A stretch of DNA of 64,000 nt from Tigriopus japonicus (lineage: Eukaryota; Arthropoda; Copepoda; Harpacticoida; Harpacticidae). The stretch lies in the NCBI GenBank assembly GCA_010645155.1, contig CM021317.1, positions 3,150,495 to 3,214,494 of the forward strand, read 5' to 3'. A program made the position numbers and the translations under genes. Below the pieces are notes generated by a model that saw only the letters and a program-made list of their open reading frames with translations, ran no database searches and had not been told where the DNA came from. Position 1 is the first letter of the stretch. Each line of letters starts with the position of its first letter. Below, in pieces: positions 1 through 10,473 of the stretch.

Positions 1-40
1 TGGGAACTGCGAGCTGTTGTCGCATGAAATCCGCTAGATG

Positions 41-76
41 GCGCACTTTATGACCGTACTCAGTTATTATAGTGCT
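41..76. repeat. 36-bp direct repeat, left copy (partner 5189-5224)
   Basis: The segment starting GCGCACTTTATGACCG recurs at 5189-5224 in the same orientation with one mismatch. The pair lies just outside the 8-bp target duplication of the hAT-like element at 117-5148, 32 bp away on each side, so it is not that element's own target duplication. It may be a tandem duplication of host DNA or part of an older repeat. Confidence 0.75.
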
Positions 77-767
77 ATAACTGGACCTACAATTTTGAAT
101 CCTAAAAGTCTATGGGCAGGGTGGGCATTTTTCGACATCGAGAGCATTTTGGACACCCTAGTGTCCAAAAGTGTCCAAAGTGTCCAAAAATATCCAGAAG
201 GTGTCCAAAAATCCCCAGACGGTGTCCAAAAATCCCCAAAAGATGTCCATAAGTGTCCAAAAGTCCAACAAACGTAAAAGAAAGTTGTACAAATCAGACG
301 AAAAACCAATTACACTACATAAGTAATTGAATTCTAAAGAATGCATGGTTGTGTCCTTAAACAAAAATAGTTCTATTAATGGGAACATTACTTGGAGAAA
401 TAAACTTTGCCATGATAACTTGTTAATAACTTGTTAAAAAAATAAATGTTTTGTTTATACAATATGGTAAAATGTGTGTAACTGTTCAAAATGTTTCAAG
501 ATTTACATTTTATTTCCTCATCTGTAAACAAGAGTCTTGTCTTTTTTAATAGTATAACAATTCTTTGGCAAAAGCATTATAATACCCACATTGCAATCTG
601 ATATCAGTTTGAGTGTGCTTTATTATAGTTAACATTTTTTGGACAGTCAGGTCAAAAGACTTCTTGCCTCTTGGATGGGAAACACTTGCAACAATGATAA
701 ACTTTGTAATATCAATCAAAATACTAAGTAACCTTCTCTTGTCACAAATCAAGACACAATTAGCTTT

Positions 768-872
768 AAAATGTACTCGCATACTATGTTTAACATGAAG
801 TGTGGTGTGAGCGTGTTATTAGTAGTCCCAGTCTCACATTCGTTTGTTCGTTCATTCCTTCAGTTCAGTCGA
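768..872. repeat. 105-bp direct duplication abutting the gypsy LTR, left copy
   Basis: This stretch touches the left LTR (873) and is repeated at 4563-4793, touching the outer edge of the right LTR. The right copy is interrupted by a 125-bp solo LTR and a 5-bp duplication. Apart from that insertion and a small indel near the end (the left copy has one extra TTCAG-like unit) the copies match closely. It behaves like a target-site duplication but is some twenty times too long for an integrase product. Confidence 0.8.
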
Positions 873-1030
873 TGTACGGATGTCTCGGTAGGATATCCTT
901 AGATTTGGTAAAATAAATCTTTATTAGAACGCACATTAATGGAAAGTAAACAAGAAAAAGTAAACGTCAGCTTCTTGCATCGAGAAAAGAGATTTAGTGA
1001 TTCTTGAAGTAAATGTTTCAATCCTTTACA

Positions 1031-1802
1031 CCCGTGAATACACGTTGGAAAGAGCGGGAGCAAAAGTTCTCTGTCTTCTGCCAAATAGCCATTGGGATGG
1101 ACACAACCCATCATCCTTGGGACAATTCCTTTATTCTAGTAAAGCGATTTGGAATTGTTTCCAATCGCCATCCACCTTATTTAGCATAGCTTTGGCTATC
1201 TTGCAATGTACTTCGCAAAAACCATTGCTTTGGGAAAAGTAGGGCGAAGACAATTCATGGTCGATGCCGAGATCAAGACAGAATTTCTTGAATTCTCCTC
1301 TAAATTGGGGTCCTCCATCGCTTCTGACAACACAAGGTATGCCGTAATCCATAAACCACTCAAAGAGGATTTTGGTGATTGCTTCGGTGTTCAATTTCGT
1401 CAAACGTGATACACACATCCAATTGGAATAACGGTCAACCATGATTAAATACTTCTTGGATTTAAATTCAAACAAATCAACAGATACACACTCGAAAGGT
1501 CGTGAGGCCGATGTAAGCTGAAGTGGTTCTGGTGCTTGACTGGGACGGAGCTCTTGGCATTTCGAACATGATTGGACCATTTGATTATTATCATTTGTTA
1601 TGCCAGGCCAAAAGTATAAAGATTTGGCTAGTGACCTGGTTTTTCTTTCGCCTTGATGGGAAAGGTGTAAATCGGCAAGAACCTTTCGTCTTCCTGCCTC
1701 AGGAACAATCATACGACAGTTCTGAACCATAAGTAAACCAGTATTTGGATCCAGAGAAATGTTGTTCCATTGTTTTGAATACATTTTTGCCGGATGTGAC
1801 AT
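1031..1802 (-). pseudogene. Integrase fragment of the same gypsy element
   Basis: The open part (1802-1131) contains the zinc-binding HLSHQG...CSKC region and the catalytic core, with first Asp in VSVDLFEF, second Asp in RSDGGPQF and Glu in NGFCEVH, so the D,D-E triad is present. After a stop at 1131 the homology continues in another frame (a YRNCPRDDG-like stretch) to about 1031, where the 3' LTR begins, so the integrase C-terminus is cut off. The N-terminal side is joined to reverse transcriptase across a deletion. Non-functional. Confidence 0.85.
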
Positions 1803-1865
1803 TGGAAGGGTTTTTGAAGGGCTTTGATTGAACTTGACTTCGTTGCCGAACTGGACTTTCTTCTT

Positions 1866-4349
1866 TCACAACGTGATTCCATTACTTTGGCAGCGCCCGA
1901 AGACTTCAATCATACGGATTTTGAGTTCTTCCAGCGTTGACCCATAAATAAGAATGTCGTCCACCAACTTCAAGACACCCGGAATCCCAGACGACGCCTT
2001 GTCGGTCTTGGCACAGAAGTGATCTCCTGATGAGCACAAACCCATGGGACAACGCTTGTACCACTTTCTCACCCCAAGTGGAGACATGAACGTTGTCAAT
2101 TTGCGTGATTCCAAGTCTAACTCGCATTGCAGATATCCCTTGAGACAGTCGTTTACAAGGAAATATTTTGCCGTTCTTGGAATGGATGCAGCCAAGTTGC
2201 GAGGAGATTCGAATTTGTGAGGCATGCGTTGAATCTTCTTGTTGAGTTGTGAGTAGTCAACAACAATCCGTGCATCTTTGATGATCTCGCCATTCTCACC
2301 GATCTTGTCTGGTTTTGGCACAACCAGAGAGGGACTACACCACGTGGTTGGCTCAGTTGCAGTTTCGGTGATTCCTGCCTCGTCCATAAAGGTATCCTCT
2401 CGCATAACAGCTTCACGATATGCAAAAGGGACCGATCGGGCAACAGTAATGTTGATGGGTCTCACATTTACTTTGGGATCCAGATATTTGTGCATAGGCT
2501 CTCCCGTCATGGGTCTCAACTTATTCGTGACGAAAACGTCGGGAAAATCGTCGTATATCCGCATGATTTCTTCACGGTCATTCTTGGTTACCTCCAAATT
2601 GGCTAGCGACGATCGCACTTGAATCACATCTCGTTCTAGTAAAGGGAAAGATGGAGGTAACATGCCCAATTCGATCATGTGGTGCCATGAAATAAGAATA
2701 TCATCATGAAGATCAGGAGTGACAAATGCAGACACTGCAGCCTCATACTTTTTTAGATGAGCAATGTTCAGATTGACATATCCGTGACAAACGAGAGATG
2801 ATTCATTTGCCGCGATAATTTCTGGACAAACATCTCTCTGGATAGGGATCCTGTATCGTTTGACCAGATCGTGCGATATCAAAGTCTCGGTGCAACCGCT
2901 ATCAGGAAGACCAAGCATCGAAAACGGGTCACCTTTATCCGGGAATACTTCTATTTGAGCCCGAGGGGTTTCCTTTGTGGTTCTTGTTGTGTTGGTATTG
3001 GCGTGTATAAGATCTCGAGGCTTGGACGTGAAGTTAGAGGATTGATAATCATCATTGAACCCATTGGACATGGAATTGCGAGCAACAAGCGTGTAATCAT
3101 GTGTCTTGATGTTCCTGGCAATAATGGTTGCAGAGGTGATCGGAGTGGACTTTGTTGCAGAAGTCACTTGTGAGATGTTCCCGTTGGATTTTGTCTGCCA
3201 ACCGGATTTGGACTTTTCGTCCTTCTTGCGCTTTTCACAACAAGAATCGAAGTGATTGAGATTTTTGCAATAACCACATGTATGACCTTTGGCAGGGCAA
3301 ACTTCGGGATGTTTATCCATGTTACCATGACAATAACGACATCTGTTCCCATTTTTGGATTTGATTGAACCACCCTTCTTCTTCGATTTATACGACGATG
3401 CCTTGGCTACACTCACCTTGGTGTTACCAGAAATGCAGTTCTCAACCACACTAGCCCTCTGCCATGAACGGCCAATCCTGAGAAGTTGAGATTTGGTCGG
3501 TGGTTTTGCCTTCTGATTGGTGTCACTAGTATCGCTTTGTCTGAGAAACTCTCTTCTAAGTTCTTTATCATTCACTCCAGTACACAATCTCAAAACATAC
3601 AATATTAGGTCCTCAGAAAGATTTTTGAGATCTGCCTCGTTACCTTCCATTGTCAATCTTAAATACCAGTCGTTGAAGCATTCACCCGGTTTTTGATTGC
3701 ACGTGAAAAAAGACACAAGCCTTGTTAATGGAGGGATATGCTCAAGAAAAAGCTGCTCAAGTGCATTGACGCAACTATTATCACCGAAGATTTGGGTACT
3801 TTCGGTGATGTTGGCAGAGAGCATATGCTGAAGTTGAAGGTGCATGCAGTTCTTGAGATAAGCCTGCTGTTCGATTATGTCCAGATTGGACATGGAATTC
3901 GATAGATAATACACCTTAAATGCTTGCCTCCAAGTAGTGAACTCGACGAGACTGGACTCGAGGGTAAGTTCCGATGGCTTGAGTGCTTCGTTAATGCGCG
4001 TAGGTTTCTTTTGTTCATTATTAGAATTGCTTGTGGAGTTCTTGGGAACCAATCGTCGGATCTGACGGCCGCAATCTTCTAAGATGTTGATGGCATCAGC
4101 GAAGGCCTTGTACTTCGGATCTTTGGCCAGGCTGTCGGCAACAATTGAGTGCTCGGAACAGTAATTGGCCAAATGCTCACGGAGTGAGGGAATGGAGAAT
4201 TGTTTCTCCTCCAAGATCTCAGTACTGATTGCCTTGATCACAAAAGAATCGGGATCCTTGATGACATCCTTCACGTCATTTTGAATGCGCCTCATAGAAC
4301 GTTGAAAGTCCTGGAGTTGAAGATCAAAGATGCCGATCACCTTGTTCAT
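1866..4349 (-). pseudogene. Gag-protease-reverse transcriptase of Ty3/gypsy element (truncated)
   Basis: An 827-codon frame is open from the start at 4349. The N-terminal ~300 residues are gag-like. Two zinc knuckles follow near residues 335-370 (CRYCHG... and CGYCKNLNHFDSCC). An aspartic protease has its active site as LPDSGCTETLIS, and the reverse transcriptase carries VVPKPD, VVDYSQLNKK and the catalytic LVDDILIYG near the C-terminus. The frame ends soon after the active site, so the RT thumb and RNase H are missing, and the downstream integrase fragment is in another frame. The likely role, when intact, was the structural and replication polyprotein of the element. The related gag at 30304-31400 shows that the family has several copies here. 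Confidence 0.85.
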
Positions 4350-4622
4350 GATGCCAATTTGTCAGTCGTAGTCGGAGAGGAAGTCCGTCACCAACACTGC
4401 GCCATGTACGGATGTCTCGGTAGGATATCCTTAGATTTGGTAAAAGAAATCTTTGTTAGAACGCACATTAATGGAAAGTAAACAGGAAAAAGTAAACGTC
4501 AGCTTCTTGAATCGAGAAAAGAGATTTAGTGATTCTTGAAGTAAATGTTTCAATCCTTCACAAAAATGTACTCGCATACTATGTTTAACATGAAGTGTGG
4601 TGTGAGCGTGTTATTAGTAGTC

Positions 4623-4747
4623 TGTCAAGTCATCAAAGAGACTAAAGTAGTTTGACTTCTTTATTGACTAGAACATGCACGTTTATATATGGATACAAAT
4701 GACTAGAACGTGAGCATGACTAGAACGAGTGAGAGCAAGACTATACA
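4623..4747. mobile_element. 125-bp solo LTR with 5-bp target duplication
   Basis: The insert starts TGTCAAGTC and ends ACTATACA and is flanked by TAGTC on both sides (4618-4622 and 4748-4752). The left copy of the surrounding 105-bp duplication (768-872) carries the uninterrupted site with a single TAGTC, so the empty and filled sites are both in this window. Its interior (TATATATGGATAC, GACTAGAACG, GAGTAAGAGCA-like) resembles the LTR of the element at 38373-39945. It is most simply read as a solo LTR. Confidence 0.8.
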
Positions 4748-5188
4748 TAGTCCCAGTCTCACATTCGTTTGTTCGTTCATTCCTTCAGTCGATCATTCTT
4801 TCCCACATTTTGGACGATGCTCGGTGGTCAAATGAAAAGAGTGGAAGGTTCAAATGTCCAGTTTGGCCTTCAAGTTATTGGCTCATTTAATGTATTAAGT
4901 GTAAGTTTCTTATGCTGAATTGACTTATTCTTGCTTAGATTTCGTCAAGTGACGTTTATTTTGGAGAGAAAGTTTGTAGAATGTTATTCTAAAAATGTTT
5001 TTATCCATTATTTTTCGAATTACTATTTTTGGACACTTTTGGACACTCCTATTTTTTGGACACTTTTGGACACTCCTATTTTTGGACACTTTTGGACACC
5101 TTTTGGACAGGGGTGGACAAAATGTCCAAAAATCAAAAGCCCACCCTGTCTATAGGAGGCAAGGCCACTTGCATTTTGGCCTTATTTT

Positions 5189-5224
5189 GCGCACTTTATG
5201 ACCGTACTCTGTTATTATAGTGCT
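5189..5224. repeat. 36-bp direct repeat, right copy (partner 41-76)
   Basis: Same orientation as 41-76, with one A/T difference in the middle. It lies 32 bp outside the right target duplication of the hAT-like element. Confidence 0.75.
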
Positions 5225-5528
5225 CTAGTTCCAGTGAGAACTAAGAGAGCCGTTTTTTGTACTATGTTCTTTCACCTTCTATGAGTTGTTCACAAACTTT
5301 TGGCTTTTCTTTTACATTTCATTGTGCAACGAACGTGTAACTCAAACTTGAAGTTTATTTCCCTGCAGATCAACCAATATTGCTTCAGCTTGACAAATAA
5401 ATGAAAAAAAGCATTGTACTAAAATCTTTATTCCCTCCCTTTTTGAGTGTGTCTGAAAATGATCACTTTGAGTCATGCAAGCGTGGCAAAAAGGAGGCTT
5501 CTCCTTTTCTCTTTTTCTTTCTCATCAC

Positions 5529-6324
5529 CAGGGCCACCAAATTTTGGTAAAAAAAAATTGCCAAAAAATGTATTTTTTTGGTAGTTTTTCTTGGAAATAA
5601 TGTGATGAAATCGGATTTTTTGGTAGTTTTTTTGGTTGTTTGGTAAGTTTGTTTTTAAAGCCTTTTCTCATTGTTTACATAAAAACAGTGTTACAATCAG
5701 GGCCACCAAATTTATTCAAAATATTTTGCCGAAACGTATTATTTTTGGTGTTTTTTTGAGAAATGACGCAACAAAATTGGATTTTATTGGTATTATTATA
5801 ATTACTTTTCTCACTATATCGCCTAAAAACTGCCCTTTTAACTACTTGCATCATCTAAATTTTATTTCATGGGTAGGAAAAGATGCTAAAATGACCATAT
5901 TTTGTCACAATTGTTGCAAATATAACAGCTTCTATTCTTATTTTGATTTTTGACATCCTTTTTGTTGATCACGCTCAACAGAAGAGGCATTTTTTCTACA
6001 TTCTTTCGAAATTTTCCCAATTTTTGTATTTTTCGACGAAAAATGCACATTGTTTGTGACTACAATGTAAAATACCATTTATAACAACCCAGCGGGCCTG
6101 AGGATTAACTAAATACACCTGTTAAAAATTTAAAACGCTATCTTTTTTGCTTCTTTATCTTGGCTTTGACGTGAAATCAAACAATTTACCATATCATATC
6201 TTTCAAAACAGGCAATTTTTGTACATTTGTTTAATTTTTTCCTCATTTATGTAATTTTGGACAAAAATCGCAGATTTTGGTAATTACATTGTAAAATGTA
6301 ATTTACATGTATCTGGTGGCCCTG
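5529..6324. mobile_element. hAT-like MITE (796 bp)
   Basis: The left end reads CAGGGCCACCAAATTT and the right end, reversed, CAGGGCCACCAGATAC, an 11-bp terminal inverted repeat. It is flanked by 8-bp duplications CTCATCAC (5521-5528) and CTCAACAC (6325-6332), 7 of 8 identical. Inside, the 5' part is rich in TTTTTGGTA motifs and a second internal CAGGGCCACCAAATTT copy occurs at 5698. No coding capacity is seen. Confidence 0.8.
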
Positions 6325-6780
6325 CTCAACACTACTGATGGAAAATCCCAATCATTCAATCTGTTCAGTCTTTCAATCTAGCCTTGACCCAATCTTGATG
6401 CCCCCAATCTCAGTCCAAAAATCAATCTCGTCAATCTGGGAAAAATCATTTCAGGGTGCCCAACAGGTTCCAAAAGTAGCACGATTTGAAACCTTCAACC
6501 AATAACTTTGCATCTTATTTTAAGAGTCGGTAAAAATATTTTAGCCATTCTTCATCATTTAAAATGAAAAGAAAGAGTTTTAAATCAAAAAATTTGTATT
6601 ATAAGCTGAAAGTAAGTACATTTGGGTTCATGAAGCATGTTTACTTTTGAGCGCAACTTTAACTGACAATAACACAGAAATATGCAGGGTTTCCAAAATT
6701 GCTTGCATTAGGGCAAAGAGTGAAAAGACTAAGCATGAAATTGCCCAAAAATGCATTTGTAATGACTAAGGGGATACTAT

Positions 6781-7972
6781 ATAAAGTGTGTAAACAAAAC
6801 GCTTTGATCGAATAAGAATATATTTCCGTTTATCACATACCGACAAGTAAACCTGATTGAATCGAGAGCAGGAGCTATAGGATTGCGAGCAGGAGCTACA
6901 CAGCCCCCTNNNNNNNNNNNNNNNNNNNNNNNNNNNNNNNNNNNNNNNNNNNNNNNNNNNNNNNNNNNNNNNNNNNNNNNNNNNNNNNNNNNNNNNNNNN
7001 NNNNNNNNNNNNNNNNNNNNNNNNNNNNNNNNNNNNNNNNNNNNNNNNNNNNNNNNNNNNNNNNNNNNNNNNNNNNNNNNNNNNNNNNNNNNNNNNNNNN
7101 NNNNNNNNNNNNNNNNNNNNNNNNNNNNNNNNNNNNNNNNNNNNNNNNNNNNNNNNNNNNNNNNNNNNNNNNNNNNNNNNNNNNNNNNNNNNNNNNNNNN
7201 NNNNNNNNNNNNNNNNNNNNNNNNNNNNNNNNNNNNNNNNNNNNNNNNNNNNNNNNNNNNNNNNNNNNNNNNNNNNNNNNNNNNNNNNNNNNNNNNNNNN
7301 NNNNNNNNNNNNNNNNNNNNNNNNNNNNNNNNNNNNNNNNNNNNNNNNNNNNNNNNNNNNNNNNNNNNNNNNNNNNNNNNNNNNNNNNNNNNNNNNNNNN
7401 NNNNNNNNNNNNNNNNNNNNNNNNNNNNNNNNNNNNNNNNNNNNNNNNNNNNNNNNNNNNNNNNNNNNNNNNNNNNNNNNNNNNNNNNNNNNNNNNNNNN
7501 NNNNNNNNNNNNNNNNNNNNNNNNNNNNNNNNNNNNNNNNNNNNNNNNNNNNNNNNNNNNNNNNNNNNNNNNNNNNNNNNNNNNNNNNNNNNNNNNNNNN
7601 NNNNNNNNNNNNNNNNNNNNNNNNNNNNNNNNNNNNNNNNNNNNNNNNNNNNNNNNNNNNNNNNNNNNNNNNNNNNNNNNNNNNNNNNNNNNNNNNNNNN
7701 NNNNNNNNNNNNNNNNNNNNNNNNNNNNNNNNNNNNNNNNNNNNNNNNNNNNNNNNNNNNNNNNNNNNNNNNNNNNNNNNNNNNNNNNNNNNNNNNNNNN
7801 NNNNNNNNNNNNNNNNNNNNNNNNNNNNNNNNNNNNNNNNNNNNNGTCACCAATAAAGTGTGTAAACAAAACGCTTTGATCGAATAAGAATATATTTCCG
7901 TTTATCACATACCGACAAGTAAACCTGATTGAATCGAGAGCAGGAGCTATAGGATTGCGAGCAGGAGCTACA
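6781..7972 (-). mobile_element. LTR retrotransposon with identical 120-bp LTRs around assembly gap 1
   Basis: Direct repeats at 6781-6900 and 7853-7972 are identical over 120 bp. The flanking duplication is CTAT or CTATA (6777 and 7973), depending on where the LTR edge is set. On the minus strand the right LTR is followed directly by TGGTGAC, then N; this matches the start of the tRNA-Trp-type primer-binding site of the element at 25875. A purine run (AGGGGGCTG) precedes the 3' LTR, ending at 6901. Almost all of the inside is N, so coding capacity cannot be judged. Identical LTRs point to recent insertion. Confidence 0.8.
6910..7845. other. Assembly gap 1 (N run)
   Basis: 936 N bases, lying wholly inside the LTR element 6781-7972. 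The gap length may be an estimate, so the element may be a full-length autonomous copy. Confidence 0.99.
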
Positions 7973-8102
7973 CTATATGCATATAGAAATCAAGTTCAAA
8001 CTACATGAGAACTCGTTATTTACCCTGACACCCAACTAAGTTCTTACATTATGGTTCATAAGGCTAGACACCTTGAGCAGTTTTACCCTTGCAAATTGAA
8101 GG

Positions 8103-8516
8103 GTGTTAAGCAAGTTAGTGCATACAACAATATCAATAAAAGTGTGTTGTACTTTTCAAACTAACAAATTTGAGGTTTCAATAGAACACAATCTCATGAT
8201 GAAGGATCCACTACTGCTTATCCTTTGTGTCTCTGACCTGCCGAAAGGCCCAGGTCACCAAGGCCCCACCATTAATGACAAAGGAGTTCAATACTTTCAA
8301 TGTGTAGACGACCTGTTTCTTTTCATCAATTTCAGCAAAGGACCGCTAAATAGCATCAACATTTTGCAAGGTGATTGCCTTGACAATAACCTTCAAGTCA
8401 ACACCCTCAAAATGAAGACCATGGTTCCCATAAAAAAGTCCCAAATTGCATTCATGCAGTCTGTTCATCCCTTCTTCATTTATCATTTATGTTTTCTCTT
8501 AAACATCAAAATTTAG
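8103..8516 (+). pseudogene. Decayed non-LTR (LINE) reverse transcriptase fragment
   Basis: A 137-codon frame keeps the spacing of a LINE reverse-transcriptase core: a LLLILCVSDLPKG stretch like the usual LLF-FINDLP, then CVDDLFLFINFS in the place of the catalytic (Y/F)ADD, then LQGDCLDNNLQVNTLKMKTM like the conserved LQ..C..N.L.VN..KTK block. The catalytic box reads CVDD and no flanking domains are present, so this is a non-functional relic. It lies inside the hAT-like element 6333-10465. The assignment is by motif order only. Confidence 0.55.
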
Positions 8517-9102
8517 ACATAAATATCATTTATGTCTAATTTAGTTGAACATGGTGAAAATGTTTTGCAAATTCGAGCCTGAAATGACATTTATTGTGTG
8601 TTCACTCCAAACACCTTGTGCTGTATAAAGAGTACGGGAAGAGGAAATAGAAATACGTTAAATTCGGTTGACATATGCAAATGTTCATACAACATCAGTG
8701 GTCCCAATACATGCAGTATAATCACTAATTAGTGTACATTTTCTCAATTGGACTTTAATTCAGAGGTCCAATAACCACAGGGGATTAGTAATAGCAGGGA
8801 GACTTATCATTTGAATTCCGTCACAGATTGGGCACATCAGAGAGTTCCAATTTGTTACAACTCTGAAACTGTAGAAATCTTGCAGAGCTTTAGATTGGAC
8901 TTCGCTCCTTTTCATGATAATCCAAGAATAGATATGATATTGTCGATTTTAGTTGTTAAAGTAAAGTAATCGATGAGCGCAATGAAACGTTTTGGTCCGT
9001 GGGAGAGTTTCCGGGGGAAATGTGGTTCTTAATTCTTTTACAAGAGGATTTTGCTAGTGGATTAAGGTCCATACCCTTTTCACTGACTTTTCATTAAAGT
9101 CC

Positions 9103-9549
9103 ATGTGTTTTACAAGGTATTGGTCATTATTGATCACTGAGATATGGTGGCAGACACATGGGATTTTGGGTCCAAGATGTGATTCGCCAGTATGCATAGG
9201 TTCTTTTCAAGACGCTTTCTGGTTCACCATTTATATTGGCATGTTCCTCGTGTTCTTGATAATTGTGGGATTCGAAAATGGAAGTTTGACAGCCGTCTTT
9301 TTGCATTTTGCGTTTCTTTTGGTACCCAATTTCCTCTTCCCCGTCCTGTTTGCAAATCCAATTGAACCAGTTCGCAACAACGCAATGGGCGTGATAAGGG
9401 TGGTTCTCCACGAGCACATCGAGAACAATACTTTTTCAAAGGTTTTTCAGTGTGACTGGGTGGTACATTGTGAAATTGTTTTCCTCGATATTCCAATGAT
9501 GAACTTAGAAATGTTCAAGTCTTTTCAAGTCATTATTGGTGAAACATGA
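9103..9549 (+). other. Unassigned open reading frame, probably not a gene
   Basis: A 148-codon frame is open on the plus strand, and three frames of 65-96 codons are open on the minus strand over the same bases. I recognise no domain in any of them. The open stretch may be the remains of a transposase of the surrounding hAT-like element, or chance. There is no convincing splice or start context. Confidence 0.15.
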
Positions 9550-10473
9550 ACGAGTTATCAAATTGTCTATAAGGGACTCTAACCTAAATTGAATTTCATT
9601 GGCTAAATGTCTTGTCTCGATATGATAAAATTTCATGTCTTCTTTGTCATGGTCACATCTAAAGCTAGATGAGTCTGTGTTGGCATCACATCAGGGAGGC
9701 CAAGCCAGTCTCACTATTGTTTCAAAACTGTGATCAAAATTCTGCCAATTCCATGAAAGGCAATGTTGAATATAATTATCCTGGGCAGGAGCTTTTTTTC
9801 ATTTTTAGCAGTTTTGGCTCAAAGAAAAATTTGTTGGCTTTACAACTAAATCTGAATTTATTTTCGCATTTTCTAGAATTTTTTAAATCAATTTTTGCTT
9901 TTGCAGACTGCAAACAAGTTTTGATTTTTTTTTTTCATTTGTTCAACTTTTTCCCGTCCTCAAGAGATCACAACATCAAATACATGGAATATTCTTATAC
10001 ATAACTTTGATTGTATTGGATTGAATATGTCTGTGGTATATATTTTTGAAGAATTCTTTATGACTATGTGCCCTATTTTTGAAAATCTGGCCACAGATCA
10101 ATTGTTTTCAGCATCACTAAAGATGAGAGGATTTACATGCCGGAAGGGCTTGCCAAAAAATACTAAACAGGACCAAACATTAACAGTCATCATTTAAAAC
10201 TTATAGAAATACATCGTTGATGGGAATTGGGCAGTGTATATGGCAAGAGTCAAACATGTAGGACATCCACTGAATGGTTTCTAGGTTCATCCTTTTAATT
10301 AATGGCACATTTGTGTCGTTACAATTTCTCTCGTCATTTTGGCAATGCTGTTTGTTGAAGGACCAGGTTGAAAATCTCAATCCAATCACCAATCTCTCCA
10401 ATCAGGGCTAAAATTGGTTCAATTATCAATTTTCCCAATCCAATCTCTGATTGACCCCATCAGTACTCAACAC

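Larger units (their letters stand above)
873..4562 (-). mobile_element. Defective Ty3/gypsy LTR retrotransposon with 158-bp LTRs
   Basis: Two direct repeats of 158 bp (873-1030 and 4405-4562) begin TGTACGG and end TTTACA or TTCACA, the usual TG..CA form. On the minus strand the right copy is the 5' LTR; it is followed at once by TGGCGCAGTGTTGGTGAC, a plausible primer-binding site (4404 downward). Gag, protease, reverse transcriptase and integrase follow in gypsy order, but the connecting region and RNase H are deleted around 1803-1866, and integrase runs straight into the 3' LTR with no polypurine tract. The copy is therefore dead. It sits inside the hAT-like element 117-5148. Confidence 0.9.
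117..5148. mobile_element. Non-autonomous hAT-like transposon, opened by a nested gypsy element
   Basis: The left end reads CAGGGTGGGCATTTT and the right end, reversed, CAGGGTGGGCTTTTG, giving a 10-bp terminal inverted repeat of the CAGGG type common in hAT elements. The 8 bases before it (109-116, TCTATGGG) match the 8 after it (5149-5156, TCTATAGG) at 7 of 8 positions, the TSD length of hAT elements. Both ends carry dense arrays of a TGTCCAAAA motif, in opposite orientations (160-270 and 5028-5130); such subterminal arrays are typical transposase-binding regions. No transposase gene is present. Without the nested gypsy copy and its flanking duplication the element would be about 1.1-1.2 kb. 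The hAT assignment is inferred from termini and TSD length. Confidence 0.75.
6333..10465. mobile_element. hAT-like element with TACTGATGG ends, containing nested insertions
   Basis: The ends are TACTGATGG and its reverse complement CCATCAGTA, flanked by perfect 8-bp duplications CTCAACAC (6325-6332 and 10466-10473). Both subterminal regions are packed with CAATC and CAATCT motifs (about 6350-6440 and 10374-10455), though mostly in the same orientation at both ends. The left duplication is shared with the right end of the element at 5529-6324. The interior holds an LTR element with gap 1 (6781-7972), a LINE fragment (8103-8516) and sequence I cannot identify. No clear transposase is readable. 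The real length is unknown because of the gap. Confidence 0.65.

Noticed and set aside
160..270. Regular TGTCCAAAA repeats that look like a CRISPR-type array
   Set aside because: Units are short, spacers are not of constant length, the genome is eukaryotic, and an inverted array lies at the other end of a hAT-like element.
6766..7908. Long reading frames across gap 1
   Set aside because: They consist almost wholly of N; only the LTR edges are real sequence.
9103..9549. 148-codon frame with a hydrophobic stretch as a membrane protein gene
   Set aside because: Several frames on both strands are open here, it lies inside a hAT-like element, and no domain is recognisable.
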